This document shows, one piece after another, positions 1-6,215 of a DNA stretch of 6,353 nt. A model generated the notes under the pieces. It did not search any database. It was given only the letters and a program-made list of their open reading frames with translations, and was not told the DNA's origin. A program made the position numbers and the translations under genes. The DNA comes from JADFSZ01 sp022560555 [NCBI: PVC group bacterium]. GTDB taxonomy: Bacteria > GCA-001730085 > JADFSZ01. Every line of letters begins with the position of its first letter. Within the stretch, counting starts at the first letter, position 1. The DNA lies in NCBI GenBank assembly GCA_022560555.1, contig JADFSZ010000104.1:1-6353 (forward strand), written 5' to 3'.

Positions 1-503
1 GGCAAATCGATGATAAAGTCTTTGTGAAAATCATTGGCCGTGGTATGGGCGCAAACAGTCAGATTCTCAAAGACTTTATCCAACAGATGATGGATAAAAA
101 TATAACCAATTTTACGGTTGATTTTGAAAAGTGTACGATAATAGACAGCACATTTATCGGCACATTGCTTGCCATCAATAACGAACTGGAAGACCGTGGG
201 TATAAAAATGCTCTCGAACTCATCAATTTATCAAGCGCGAATGTCCGCACGCTCGAAATGATCGGTTTGACAAAATTTATCCCTATTCTTAAAAAAGGAG
301 ATAAAACAATTTTTAATCTTAAATATCTGGAAAACAGGGAGTTTAGCCGCCTCGAAACGGTTCAGCATATCTATGATGCTCATGAACTTCTTGGCCGTAT
401 CAACGAGGAAAATAAGATTCGATTTCGATATGTCAATCAATTTGTTCGTGAGGAGTTAGAAAATCTTAAGGGAAAGAATGAGGCTGCCGGAGAAGAGGGA
501 TGA
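1..503 (+). CDS. STAS-domain protein (anti-sigma factor antagonist-like), 5' end cut by window edge
   Basis: Likely a regulatory STAS-domain protein of the SpoIIAA/RsbV type, which work in the cytoplasm by binding anti-sigma kinases or other partners. The frame is open to the left edge, with the first complete codon at base 3. The first beta strand (KVFVKIIGRG) begins before the earliest in-window start (GTG at 24), and no Shine-Dalgarno precedes that GTG, so the true start is outside the window. Counting from GTG 24, the signature is the strand VDFEKCTIID followed by STFIGTL at residues 42-48. This matches the D-S-S/T-G-L-G loop that carries the phosphorylated Ser/Thr in SpoIIAA and RsbV; Ser42 and Thr43 are candidate sites. 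After the roughly 95-residue domain comes a charged, probably helical C-terminal tail of about 60 residues, longer than in minimal antagonists. The stop overlaps the next start (ATGA). No kinase partner is visible. The STAS call is fairly sure; the pathway is unknown. Confidence 0.8.
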   Translation, partial: QIDDKVFVKIIGRGMGANSQILKDFIQQMMDKNITNFTVDFEKCTIIDSTFIGTLLAINNELEDRGYKNALELINLSSANVRTLEMIGLTKFIPILKKGDKTIFNLKYLENREFSRLETVQHIYDAHELLGRINEENKIRFRYVNQFVREELENLKGKNEAAGEEG

Positions 504-721
504 GTGATTTTAAGAAAGCCATTAAGGTTGCAAGTGTTCTCGAGGAGTATCGTATTGTTTCCGAAAAAAAGTGTTTTTGCGGCGGGAAATTTGAACGAAA
601 AGAGCAGGCCCTGCTTCAGCACGGGACGAAGTATTACGATAAGCTAAGGATACTCTGTAAGAAATGCGGCTTCGCGGATACCCTGATATTTGATATCAAT
701 AGTTTTTTTAAATTCAAATAA
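500..721 (+). CDS. Small zinc-ribbon-like protein, function unknown
   Basis: A 73-residue protein that I do not recognise as a named family. It has four cysteines in a zinc-ribbon-like layout: C25-x-C27-G-G, then about 25 residues, then C53-K-K-C56-G. The knuckles CFCGG and CKKCG would plausibly bind one zinc or another metal; that is inference from spacing. The first 20 residues are probably helical, and the C-terminus after Cys56 is hydrophobic and strand-like (ADTLIFDINSFF). There is no signal peptide or membrane segment. The start ATG overlaps the stop of the STAS gene in an ATGA junction, with GGAG at 489-492 as ribosome binding site, so the two are probably translationally coupled. This, together with plausible codon use and a terminator 57 bases downstream, supports a real gene. 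It could be an accessory or sensor partner of the STAS protein. Confidence 0.7.
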   Translation: MSDFKKAIKVASVLEEYRIVSEKKCFCGGKFERKEQALLQHGTKYYDKLRILCKKCGFADTLIFDINSFFKFK

Positions 722-751
722 TATGTTTTTGGCTAAGGTTTTTAAACGGAA

Positions 752-761
752 TTGGATCCAA
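752..761. promoter_or_regulatory. Perfect 10-bp palindrome, possible operator
   Basis: TTGGATCCAA is a perfect 10-bp palindrome in the 107-base gap between the zinc-ribbon gene and the epimerase homologue, 16 bases before the terminator stem. It could be a protein-binding half-site pair, but short palindromes arise often by chance. No second copy supports it and no clear -35/-10 pair is placed around it. Confidence 0.2.
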
Positions 762-777
762 GAACTGTTATGGGGGC

Positions 778-806
778 GGAGGATCATGAGATTCTCCTAT
801 TTTTTT
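778..806 (+). terminator. Intrinsic (rho-independent) terminator
   Basis: Bases 778-785 (GGAGGATC) pair with 790-797 (GATTCTCC) to form an 8-bp stem with one G-T wobble (782/793), closed by the four-base loop ATGA. Seven T residues at 800-806 follow after a TA. This is the classic stem plus U-tract layout. It lies 57 bases after the zinc-ribbon stop and should end the STAS/zinc-ribbon transcript. It also lies only 22 bases before the start codon of the next gene, so it could act as a leader attenuator for the downstream operon. Confidence 0.8.
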
Positions 807-828
807 GTCTTCATGAGGCAATAAACAG

Positions 829-1947
829 ATGAAAACTCTAAAAATTCTCCATGTGGTTGGCACACGGTCGGATCTTGTTAAGTTGGCCCCGCTTTACAAA
901 GCCTCAAGAGTTCGCTCCGGGAGGATGGTTCAAAAAATTGTCCATACCGGTGCTCATTACACAAAAAAAATGTTTGGTATGTTTCTTGATGAATTCGAAA
1001 TCGAGCCGCCTGAATTTTCGCTTGGTATCAACGCTCATGCTTACGCGGCCGGGATATCTGAGATGATGAGGTGCCTTGAAGTGATATTTCTTAAAGAAAA
1101 GCCTCAAATTATATTAACCGTCGGTGACGGATTATCATCATTGGCGGCGGTGCTTTGTGCCGCCAAAACCGATATGACGCTCGCTCACCTTGAAGCCGGG
1201 CTTCGAAACCATATGCCTCTGGACCCTAGAGAGCATCGAAGACGTATGATTGATTCGATGGCAAGATATTTATTTGTGTGTTCCAAAAGAAAAGCTCGTG
1301 GGCTCCGAAAAGAGGGAATCCGGAAGGAGCGAATATTTTGTGTCGGGAACATCTTCTCTGATTACGCATCCTTGTACAAATCAACGGAGGCTACGGAAAA
1401 GTTGCACCAGTATCAGCTCATAAAACACAACAAAATTATTCCGTATATGCTCGTGACATTTCATCATGAAGATCTTATCAGTGAGAAGGATTCTTTGACA
1501 TGTGTTCTTGAAGCCTTGCAAGAGCTTAGGAAATCTTTTTGTGTCTTGATTTCTCTTGAGGCGCATACGTCCATTCAGTTAAAAACACTCGGACTCGAAG
1601 GACAATTATCAAAAATGAAAAATGTTAAACTTCTTCCCCAAATGAGTCACAAAGACATGGTTGGGCTGGTTAAACATTCACGATTTGTACTAACGGATTC
1701 CTTGAGCTTGCAGGATGAGACGGGCTTGATGGGTGTGCCTTGTGTTGTCCTCCGGCAAACAACTGAGCGCGATGATCGCCTGACAAAAAATCACCAATAT
1801 GTACAATGTACCAAGGATAAAATTGTTCGGGCGTGCCTGATAGCGAATCGATTGTCCTTCAAGGAGAAGAAGGGTGATTGTGTTGATAAGTTGTGTGTTG
1901 CCGACAAAATACTTGATGTTCTATTAGCACCGATGGCGAACAAATAA
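829..1947 (+). CDS. Divergent UDP-N-acetylglucosamine 2-epimerase (WecB) family protein
   Basis: A 372-residue GT-B-fold protein of the WecB family, close to the usual length of about 375. WecB interconverts UDP-GlcNAc and UDP-ManNAc for cell-surface polysaccharides. Family landmarks in order: GTRSDLVKLAP at 11-21 with Lys18, GD at 99-100, LEAGLR at 121-126 with Glu122, the GN motif at 173-174, TFHHED at 210-215 with His212, LTDSLSLQDE at 288-297 and TTER at 311-314. Several invariant positions differ from E. coli WecB: the motif normally PEEANR reads PREHRR (133-138), TGHRRE reads TFHHED, and the UDP-binding DSGG reads DSLS. The family is therefore clear, but classical epimerase activity is doubtful, so I give no gene symbol. 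TGAGG at 814-818 is a modest ribosome binding site with a 10-base gap. It is the first of four closely spaced genes and follows a terminator. It could be a hydrolysing or non-catalytic relative, or act on another nucleotide sugar. Confidence 0.8.
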   Translation: MKTLKILHVVGTRSDLVKLAPLYKASRVRSGRMVQKIVHTGAHYTKKMFGMFLDEFEIEPPEFSLGINAHAYAAGISEMMRCLEVIFLKEKPQIILTVGDGLSSLAAVLCAAKTDMTLAHLEAGLRNHMPLDPREHRRRMIDSMARYLFVCSKRKARGLRKEGIRKERIFCVGNIFSDYASLYKSTEATEKLHQYQLIKHNKIIPYMLVTFHHEDLISEKDSLTCVLEALQELRKSFCVLISLEAHTSIQLKTLGLEGQLSKMKNVKLLPQMSHKDMVGLVKHSRFVLTDSLSLQDETGLMGVPCVVLRQTTERDDRLTKNHQYVQCTKDKIVRACLIANRLSFKEKKGDCVDKLCVADKILDVLLAPMANK

Positions 1948-1964
1948 ACATGGTGTAGGAGATA

Positions 1965-2669
1965 ATGGGAACAGATCATATCAATGATATACAGAAAAAG
2001 TTAGATTATGAATTTAAGGATACGAAGCTCCTGCGGATGGCATTGACGCATCGCTCTTTTGTTGCGGAACGAAAAAAAGAGGATTTAGGCGATAATCAGA
2101 GGTTGGAGTGGTTGGGAGATTCTGTATTAGGTCTTGTTGTTTCGGAATGTCTTTATGATCAATTGCCGGAATGCGATGAAGGGCTGTTATCGAAACTCAA
2201 AAGCCAGCTTGTCAGTAAACACGCGTTATCCAGGCTTGCCAAATCTATTGGTATAGGAGGTTTTCTTTATCTCGGAAAAGGCGAAGAAGAAGCCGGAGGA
2301 CGCCATAGAGATTCTATTCTTGCGGATGCCGTAGAATCGCTATTAGGGGCCCTCTATTTGGACGGAGGCTTAAAACTTGCAAGAAAAATCATTCTGAAAT
2401 ATCATAAAAAAGAAATGGAAAGAATTATCCGCACCAAACCCATGAGAGACTATAAGAGTCTCCTCCAAGAACATCTTCAGAAAAAAGGGTTTGCGGCCCC
2501 TGTTTATGATTTATTTACGCAAACAGGCCCCGATCATAAAAAAACATTTACGGTTCGAGTGGAAGTCGAGGGAAGCCCCTTCCATGGTACGGGAAGCAGC
2601 AAAAAGGAAGCGGAGCAGATGGCGGCCTGGGTGGCGCTGGATGAATTGCATTGTGAAAATTCGACATAA
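1965..2669 (+). CDS. rnc: Ribonuclease III
   Basis: RNase III cleaves double-stranded RNA as a Mg2+-dependent homodimer in the cytoplasm; it matures rRNA and processes some mRNAs and antisense duplexes. The 234-residue length is typical. The endonuclease domain spans about 8-150. Its signature NQRLEWLGDSVL (44-55) carries the catalytic Glu48 and Asp52, and DAVESLLGALYLDGG (121-135) carries Asp121 and Glu124, so all four metal-binding acids are present. The position before RLE, usually Glu (E. coli Glu38), is Gln45. A C-terminal double-stranded RNA-binding domain runs from about 162 to 230, with the GPDHKKTFTV strand and a final helix containing the GTGSSKKEAEQMAA motif. The start at 1965 is chosen because AGGAG lies at 1957-1961, with only a 3-base gap, and the N-terminus reaches the conserved LDYEFKD at the usual distance. 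It begins 17 bases after the epimerase homologue and is followed by the sugar kinase. Confident. Confidence 0.96.
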   Translation: MGTDHINDIQKKLDYEFKDTKLLRMALTHRSFVAERKKEDLGDNQRLEWLGDSVLGLVVSECLYDQLPECDEGLLSKLKSQLVSKHALSRLAKSIGIGGFLYLGKGEEEAGGRHRDSILADAVESLLGALYLDGGLKLARKIILKYHKKEMERIIRTKPMRDYKSLLQEHLQKKGFAAPVYDLFTQTGPDHKKTFTVRVEVEGSPFHGTGSSKKEAEQMAAWVALDELHCENST

Positions 2670-2696
2670 ATATCACCTTACAAAGAGGAATACATC

Positions 2697-3614
2697 ATGA
2701 GCGTAACTGTTGTGGGATCCACGGCGATTGATACCATCCAAACTCCCTTTGGTAAAGCTTCTTCGGTCTTAGGTGGATCCGCGACATACTTTGCGATGGC
2801 CGCCAGCTATTTTTGTTCCGTAAGAATAGTTAGTGTGGTCGGGCAGGATTTTCCTGACGATTATTTTCAAGTTTTTCATGATCACAATATTCAAACGGAG
2901 GGAATAAGTGTGACAGAGGGAAAAACTTTCACATGGACGGGCCGTTATAATGATGCTTTGGATAGTGCTACGACATTGGATGTGGCTGTTAATGTTCTCG
3001 AGAACTTTGAGCCGCGCATACCGGCTTCTTATCAAGGGCCGGATATTCTCTTTTTGGCGAATATTAACCCCGGGGTTCAGCTTCAAGTTGTTAAAAAGAT
3101 TCATCCCAAATATCTTATTGCTATGGACACTATGAATATATGGATCGAAACTAAGAGGGAGGCGCTGCTTGAAGTTATTCGCCATGTCGACATTATCATA
3201 TTAAATGACGCGGAGGCGCGTCTTCTAACGGGACAAGCTGTATTGCCCAAAGCCGCTCGGGTGATCGCGTCCTGGGGGCCCAAAAGGGTCATTATCAAGA
3301 AAGGGGAGCATGGGGCTTTTATGTCTTCTGAAAACGGTTTTTTTGTCATTCCGGCATTTATTCAGGAGAAATTAGTTGATACTACGGGAGCCGGCGATTC
3401 TTTTGCCGGAGGATTTCTGGGCTCATTATGCCAATCTATACTTGATAAAAAAAATACACCGGATGAGAAAAATTATCGTGAGGCTGTGATTTATGGGAAT
3501 GTTATGGCGTCATTTACCGTTGAAGATTTCAGTGTTGAGAAATTGAGAGGTCTTGATCAAGACGATATTTATACACGTCGAAAAAATATACTAAACCAAA
3601 CGAGTGTGATTTAA
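2697..3614 (+). CDS. PfkB/ribokinase-family sugar kinase, substrate unknown
   Basis: A 305-residue cytosolic kinase of the PfkB family, which uses ATP to phosphorylate sugars, nucleosides or related alcohols. The N-terminal strand VVGSTAIDTI leads to Asp12, a typical substrate-contacting position, and GGSATYFAMAA (26-36) is the family's GG-rich substrate loop. The middle has LNDAEARLLTG, the usual N-D-x-E region, and a KKGEHGAF strand near the nucleotide site. DTTGAGDSFAGGF (228-240) is PfkB signature 2, with Asp234 as the expected catalytic base and GAG forming the anion hole. It resembles the ribokinase-like subgroup starting VGSxAxDTIxTPFG, whose substrate I do not know; it is not clearly ribokinase, fructokinase or adenosine kinase. 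GAGG at 2685-2688 gives an 8-base gap to ATG. It sits 27 bases after rnc and 32 before the PIN-PhoH gene, so co-transcription is likely. Confidence 0.88.
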   Translation: MSVTVVGSTAIDTIQTPFGKASSVLGGSATYFAMAASYFCSVRIVSVVGQDFPDDYFQVFHDHNIQTEGISVTEGKTFTWTGRYNDALDSATTLDVAVNVLENFEPRIPASYQGPDILFLANINPGVQLQVVKKIHPKYLIAMDTMNIWIETKREALLEVIRHVDIIILNDAEARLLTGQAVLPKAARVIASWGPKRVIIKKGEHGAFMSSENGFFVIPAFIQEKLVDTTGAGDSFAGGFLGSLCQSILDKKNTPDEKNYREAVIYGNVMASFTVEDFSVEKLRGLDQDDIYTRRKNILNQTSVI

Positions 3615-3646
3615 ATGAATGCGTTGATGAATGAAAGGATGCAGGA

Positions 3647-4957
3647 ATGAGAAAAACATTTGTTTTAGATACGAATGTGCTTTTACATAACGCGGATGCT
3701 CTCACGGCTTTTGCCGATAATAAAGTTGTTGTATGCATGGATGTCCTGGAAGAATTGGATCGATTTAAACGGGAAAACGATGAAAAGGGACGCAACGCAC
3801 GGGCGGCTATCCGGATGTTGGATGGGTTTCGTGAAAACGGGAATTTATCCGAAGGTGTTGATCTCCCCGGAAAAGGGATTCTTCAAATTTTGCATATCCA
3901 GAGAAAAGGGCCTCCGGATCTGTTAGACCCCTCAAGCAGTGTGAACAGAATTCTCCTGACCGCTTATGAGTTGCAAGCCGCCGGGGATCATGTGATTTTT
4001 GTATCGAAAGACATTAATGCTCGTGTGAAATCGGAAGCGATCAATGTCGCGGCTATGGATTTTGAAAAACAAAAAATTGATTTTGATCGTTTCTACTTTG
4101 GATGGAAAAGCAAAAATGTTGATCCCTCAGAGATCGAAACTTTAAGAAAAAACGGGGAGATTAAAATTGCGGATATCGATCAATATTCAGCAAGAGAATT
4201 TCTCTTACTGAAATCAACGGAGGATGAAAAGAACGTCCGGATCGCTAAAAATGTTCCGGGACGAGAAACCTTAAAAGCTCTCGAATACCAGGAAGTTCCG
4301 CTTTTTGGTATTACCGCCAAGAATGAACAACAGAAAATGGCGATTGAACTTCTCTTGGATGACAGCATCAGTCTGGTGACTTTGGTGGGTCGCGCCGGAA
4401 CCGGAAAAACGCTTCTGGCCTTGGCCGCAGGACTTGTCAAGGTTATGGACGAACATAAATATAATCGTATGCTCGTGTCCCGTCCGATCATTCCTCTCGG
4501 GAAAGACATCGGCTATTTGCCGGGAAGCAAGGATGAGAAACTCGGGCATTGGATGCATCCGATTTTTGATAATTTGGACTATATTTTACACAGCAATATG
4601 GATAACGGATCTAATAATTTTCGCGAAGTCGATGATTTGTTTGACGAAAAGCTTATAGAACTGGAACCTCTAACCTATATTAGAGGGAGAAGCATTCCGA
4701 GGCAATATATCGTGATCGACGAAGCGCAAAATTTAACTCCGCATGAGGTCAAAACGATTGTCACAAGAGCCGGGAATAATACCAAAATGATTTTGACGGG
4801 AGATCCGTATCAGATTGACAATCCATATTTAGATGCGTCCAGTAACGGGTTAACATATCTTGTGGAGAGGATGAAGGATCAAAAGATTTTTGGACATGTG
4901 AATCTGATCAAAAGCGAGCGGAGTTTGATGGCGTCTTTAGCCGCAAAGCTTCTTTAA
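3647..4957 (+). CDS. PIN-domain/PhoH-family ATPase (PhoH2/YlaK type)
   Basis: A 436-residue fusion of an N-terminal PIN nuclease domain and a C-terminal PhoH P-loop ATPase, the usual arrangement and length for this family. Mycobacterial PhoH2 members have been described as RNA helicase plus ribonuclease. PIN acids are present: Asp8 in VLDTNVLL, Glu35/Glu36 in MDVLEELDRFK, and Asp122 in SKDINARVKSEA with Asp138 nearby. The PhoH part starts near 225. It has a Walker A GRAGTGKT (248-255, Lys254, Thr255), Walker B IVIDEAQN (355-362, Asp358, Glu359), and the conserved TGDPYQID (384-391). The GHWMHPIFDNLDYIL region (about 302-316) matches the family's conserved WMxPIxDNL. AAAGGA at 3634-3639 gives a 7-base gap to ATG 3647. 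It is the last gene of the apparent operon and converges on gcvT. Both halves look catalytically intact. With rnc in the same operon, a role in RNA turnover is a reasonable inference. Confidence 0.92.
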   Translation: MRKTFVLDTNVLLHNADALTAFADNKVVVCMDVLEELDRFKRENDEKGRNARAAIRMLDGFRENGNLSEGVDLPGKGILQILHIQRKGPPDLLDPSSSVNRILLTAYELQAAGDHVIFVSKDINARVKSEAINVAAMDFEKQKIDFDRFYFGWKSKNVDPSEIETLRKNGEIKIADIDQYSAREFLLLKSTEDEKNVRIAKNVPGRETLKALEYQEVPLFGITAKNEQQKMAIELLLDDSISLVTLVGRAGTGKTLLALAAGLVKVMDEHKYNRMLVSRPIIPLGKDIGYLPGSKDEKLGHWMHPIFDNLDYILHSNMDNGSNNFREVDDLFDEKLIELEPLTYIRGRSIPRQYIVIDEAQNLTPHEVKTIVTRAGNNTKMILTGDPYQIDNPYLDASSNGLTYLVERMKDQKIFGHVNLIKSERSLMASLAAKLL

Positions 4958-4960
4958 TGC

Positions 4961-4988
4961 GGTAAACGGTGAACGGTAAACAGTAAAC
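4961..4988. repeat. Short tandem heptamer array (GGTAAAC-type, 4 copies)
   Basis: Four contiguous 7-base units directly after the PIN-PhoH stop: GGTAAAC, GGTGAAC, GGTAAAC and AGTAAAC. The units differ at one position each from the consensus, mostly purine transitions. The array lies wholly in the 52-base gap between convergent genes. It is not self-complementary, so it does not look like a terminator. Heptamer arrays are known elsewhere as short tandemly repeated repetitive sequences, for example in cyanobacteria; kinship with those is not implied. Confidence 0.85.
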
Positions 4989-5009
4989 GAAAAATCTTAT
5001 ATTTTGAAA

Positions 5010-6167
5010 TCAGTCTCCGAACCCCGAACTCTTAGCTCCGAACTTCCCCCTGGCTGTTCCTTCTTTATAAAACGGCAATTGTGTTACGATGGCCGGAAGT
5101 GCGGACTTTTCTCCCTGAATGACTAAAGGTGTCTCCAGAGGCGTAAACTCTTTTTTGACATATCCCAGAGCAATCCCTCTTTTGAGGGACGGAGAAAAAG
5201 AACCGCTGGTGACAGTGCCCACTTCCTTGGAGTTGAAAGTAATTTTGTCATCATGCCGCGGGCTCCGTCGCCCCTCACACAAGAGAGCCACAAGAATGTA
5301 TTCAGACTCACTAAGATTTAAGGCGGCTTGACCGATAAAGTCTTTTTCGAGATCAACAAAACTCATTCCGTTGCACACCTTTGGGTTAATGGATTCATTA
5401 AGGTCTTGGCCGTAAAGAGGGTATCCGACTTCGAGTCGGAGTGTGTCACGAGCCCCCAACCCAGCGGGAAGAACAGACTCTTCTTGGAAAAATAATTCCC
5501 AAACTTTTTCAGCGATAGAGACGGGAAAATACAATTCACATCCCCATTCACCCGTGTATCCTGTTCGAGAAATAATCACATCCTGATTCATAAAATGGAT
5601 TTGTATGAAATGAAAATATTTTAAAGAATCTAAATTAACATTTAAAAGTTTTTGAATGATGTTTTTTGAGAAAGGACCCTGAATATCAATTTTGGCTGTT
5701 GACGATGAAATATCCTTGAGCCGAGTTGATTCTGAAATATGCTGCTCGATCCACAACCGATCTAACTGACATGTTGTCGAATTAACAACCATCATAAACT
5801 TTTCATCCGAAAGCTTATACACGATTGTGTCATCCAGAATGCCGGCTTGATTGTTTAAGATATATCCATAGCGGCATTGGCCTGGAGCCAATGACTTTAT
5901 CCGGCAAGTAACAATACGCTCAAGATCTGACAACGCTTGAGCTCCTTCAATAAAGAATTCGCCCATATGACAGGTATCAAAGATACTAACTTTTTCGCGT
6001 GTGTGATGATGTTCCGCAATAATTCCCGTATATTGAATCGGCATGGCCCAAGGCAGAATATTTTCGGCTGGTAATCCTCCAAAAGGTGAAATGAGGGCAT
6101 GATGAGACACATGCCAATCAAATAGAGGTGTTTTAAGTGGATCTGATATTGATTTTGGTGTTGGCAT
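5010..6167 (-). CDS. gcvT: Aminomethyltransferase (glycine cleavage system T-protein)
   Basis: GcvT transfers the methylene carbon from the aminomethyl-lipoyl arm of H-protein to tetrahydrofolate, releasing ammonia, as part of the cytosolic glycine cleavage system. At 385 residues it is slightly longer than the usual 360-375. Landmarks: LKTPLFDWHV (11-20), the WAMPIQY motif (40-46), FDTCHMGE (63-70), GILDDTIV (109-116) with the conserved Asp pair, QGP (163-165), SRTGYTGEWGCEL (200-212) and PAGLGARDTLRLEVG (234-248). The last region is highly typical of GcvT. Two oddities are an 8-residue insertion before Trp40 and a C-terminal tail (374-385) encoded by a heptamer repeat. AAAGGAG (rc of 6171-6177) ends 3 bases before the ATG, and the N-terminus reaches LKTPLFDWHV at the normal distance. 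It has its own promoter and converges on the PIN-PhoH gene, so it is probably monocistronic; gcvH and gcvP are not in the window. The alternative is a GcvT-like folate-dependent demethylase. Confidence 0.93.
   Translation of the reverse strand: MPTPKSISDPLKTPLFDWHVSHHALISPFGGLPAENILPWAMPIQYTGIIAEHHHTREKVSIFDTCHMGEFFIEGAQALSDLERIVTCRIKSLAPGQCRYGYILNNQAGILDDTIVYKLSDEKFMMVVNSTTCQLDRLWIEQHISESTRLKDISSSTAKIDIQGPFSKNIIQKLLNVNLDSLKYFHFIQIHFMNQDVIISRTGYTGEWGCELYFPVSIAEKVWELFFQEESVLPAGLGARDTLRLEVGYPLYGQDLNESINPKVCNGMSFVDLEKDFIGQAALNLSESEYILVALLCEGRRSPRHDDKITFNSKEVGTVTSGSFSPSLKRGIALGYVKKEFTPLETPLVIQGEKSALPAIVTQLPFYKEGTARGKFGAKSSGFGD
5016..5043. repeat. Second heptamer array (TCCGAAC-type) overlapping the gcvT 3' end
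   Basis: Four units in exact 7-base register on the plus strand: TCCGAAC, CCCGAAC, a degenerate TCTTAGC and TCCGAAC. Like the first array, good units end in GAAC or AAAC, giving a shared NNNRAAC pattern. It lies inside gcvT and encodes most of its last twelve residues; units 21 bases apart are in frame and give Phe-Gly twice (376-377 and 383-384). Confidence 0.7.
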
Positions 6168-6170
6168 GTG

Positions 6171-6177
6171 CTCCTTT
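6171..6177 (-). promoter_or_regulatory. Ribosome binding site of gcvT
   Basis: On the minus strand AAAGGAG ends three bases before the ATG at 6167. It is a strong Shine-Dalgarno sequence with short spacing and supports this start. The rnc gene shows the same close spacing. Confidence 0.7.
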
Positions 6178-6215
6178 GAGATTTTGAGCCTTCGTTTTGT
6201 GGATCTTGAGAATGT

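Noticed and set aside
813-824. Tiny leader ORF (Met-Arg-Gln-stop) between the terminator and the epimerase homologue
   Set aside because: Only three codons with no ribosome binding site, so it is not supported as a leader peptide.
2097-2099. Gln45 instead of the usual Glu in the RNase III signature (NQRLE rather than NERLE)
   Set aside because: The four metal-binding acids are intact, and I recall NQRLE in other bacterial RNase III proteins, so this is probably natural variation and not inactivation.
2769-3185. 138-codon open frame on the minus strand inside the sugar kinase gene
   Set aside because: It is fully antisense to a strongly supported PfkB gene, has no recognisable domain and reads like a shadow frame.
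4180-4558. Two overlapping minus-strand open frames inside the PIN-PhoH gene
   Set aside because: They are antisense to the conserved Walker A region; the composition is serine- and arginine-rich as expected for a shadow frame.
4991-5005. AAAAT-CTTAT-ATTTT inverted repeat between the convergent genes as a bidirectional terminator
   Set aside because: The stem is five A-T pairs only, too weak for an intrinsic terminator; no convincing hairpin was found in this junction.
4961-5043. CRISPR-like array
   Set aside because: Units are 7 bases and contiguous, without 25-40 base repeats and unique spacers, and no cas genes are present.
6168-6210. Glycine riboswitch upstream of gcvT
   Set aside because: The predicted leader is about 42 bases, too short for the aptamer, and I see no aptamer-like conserved core.
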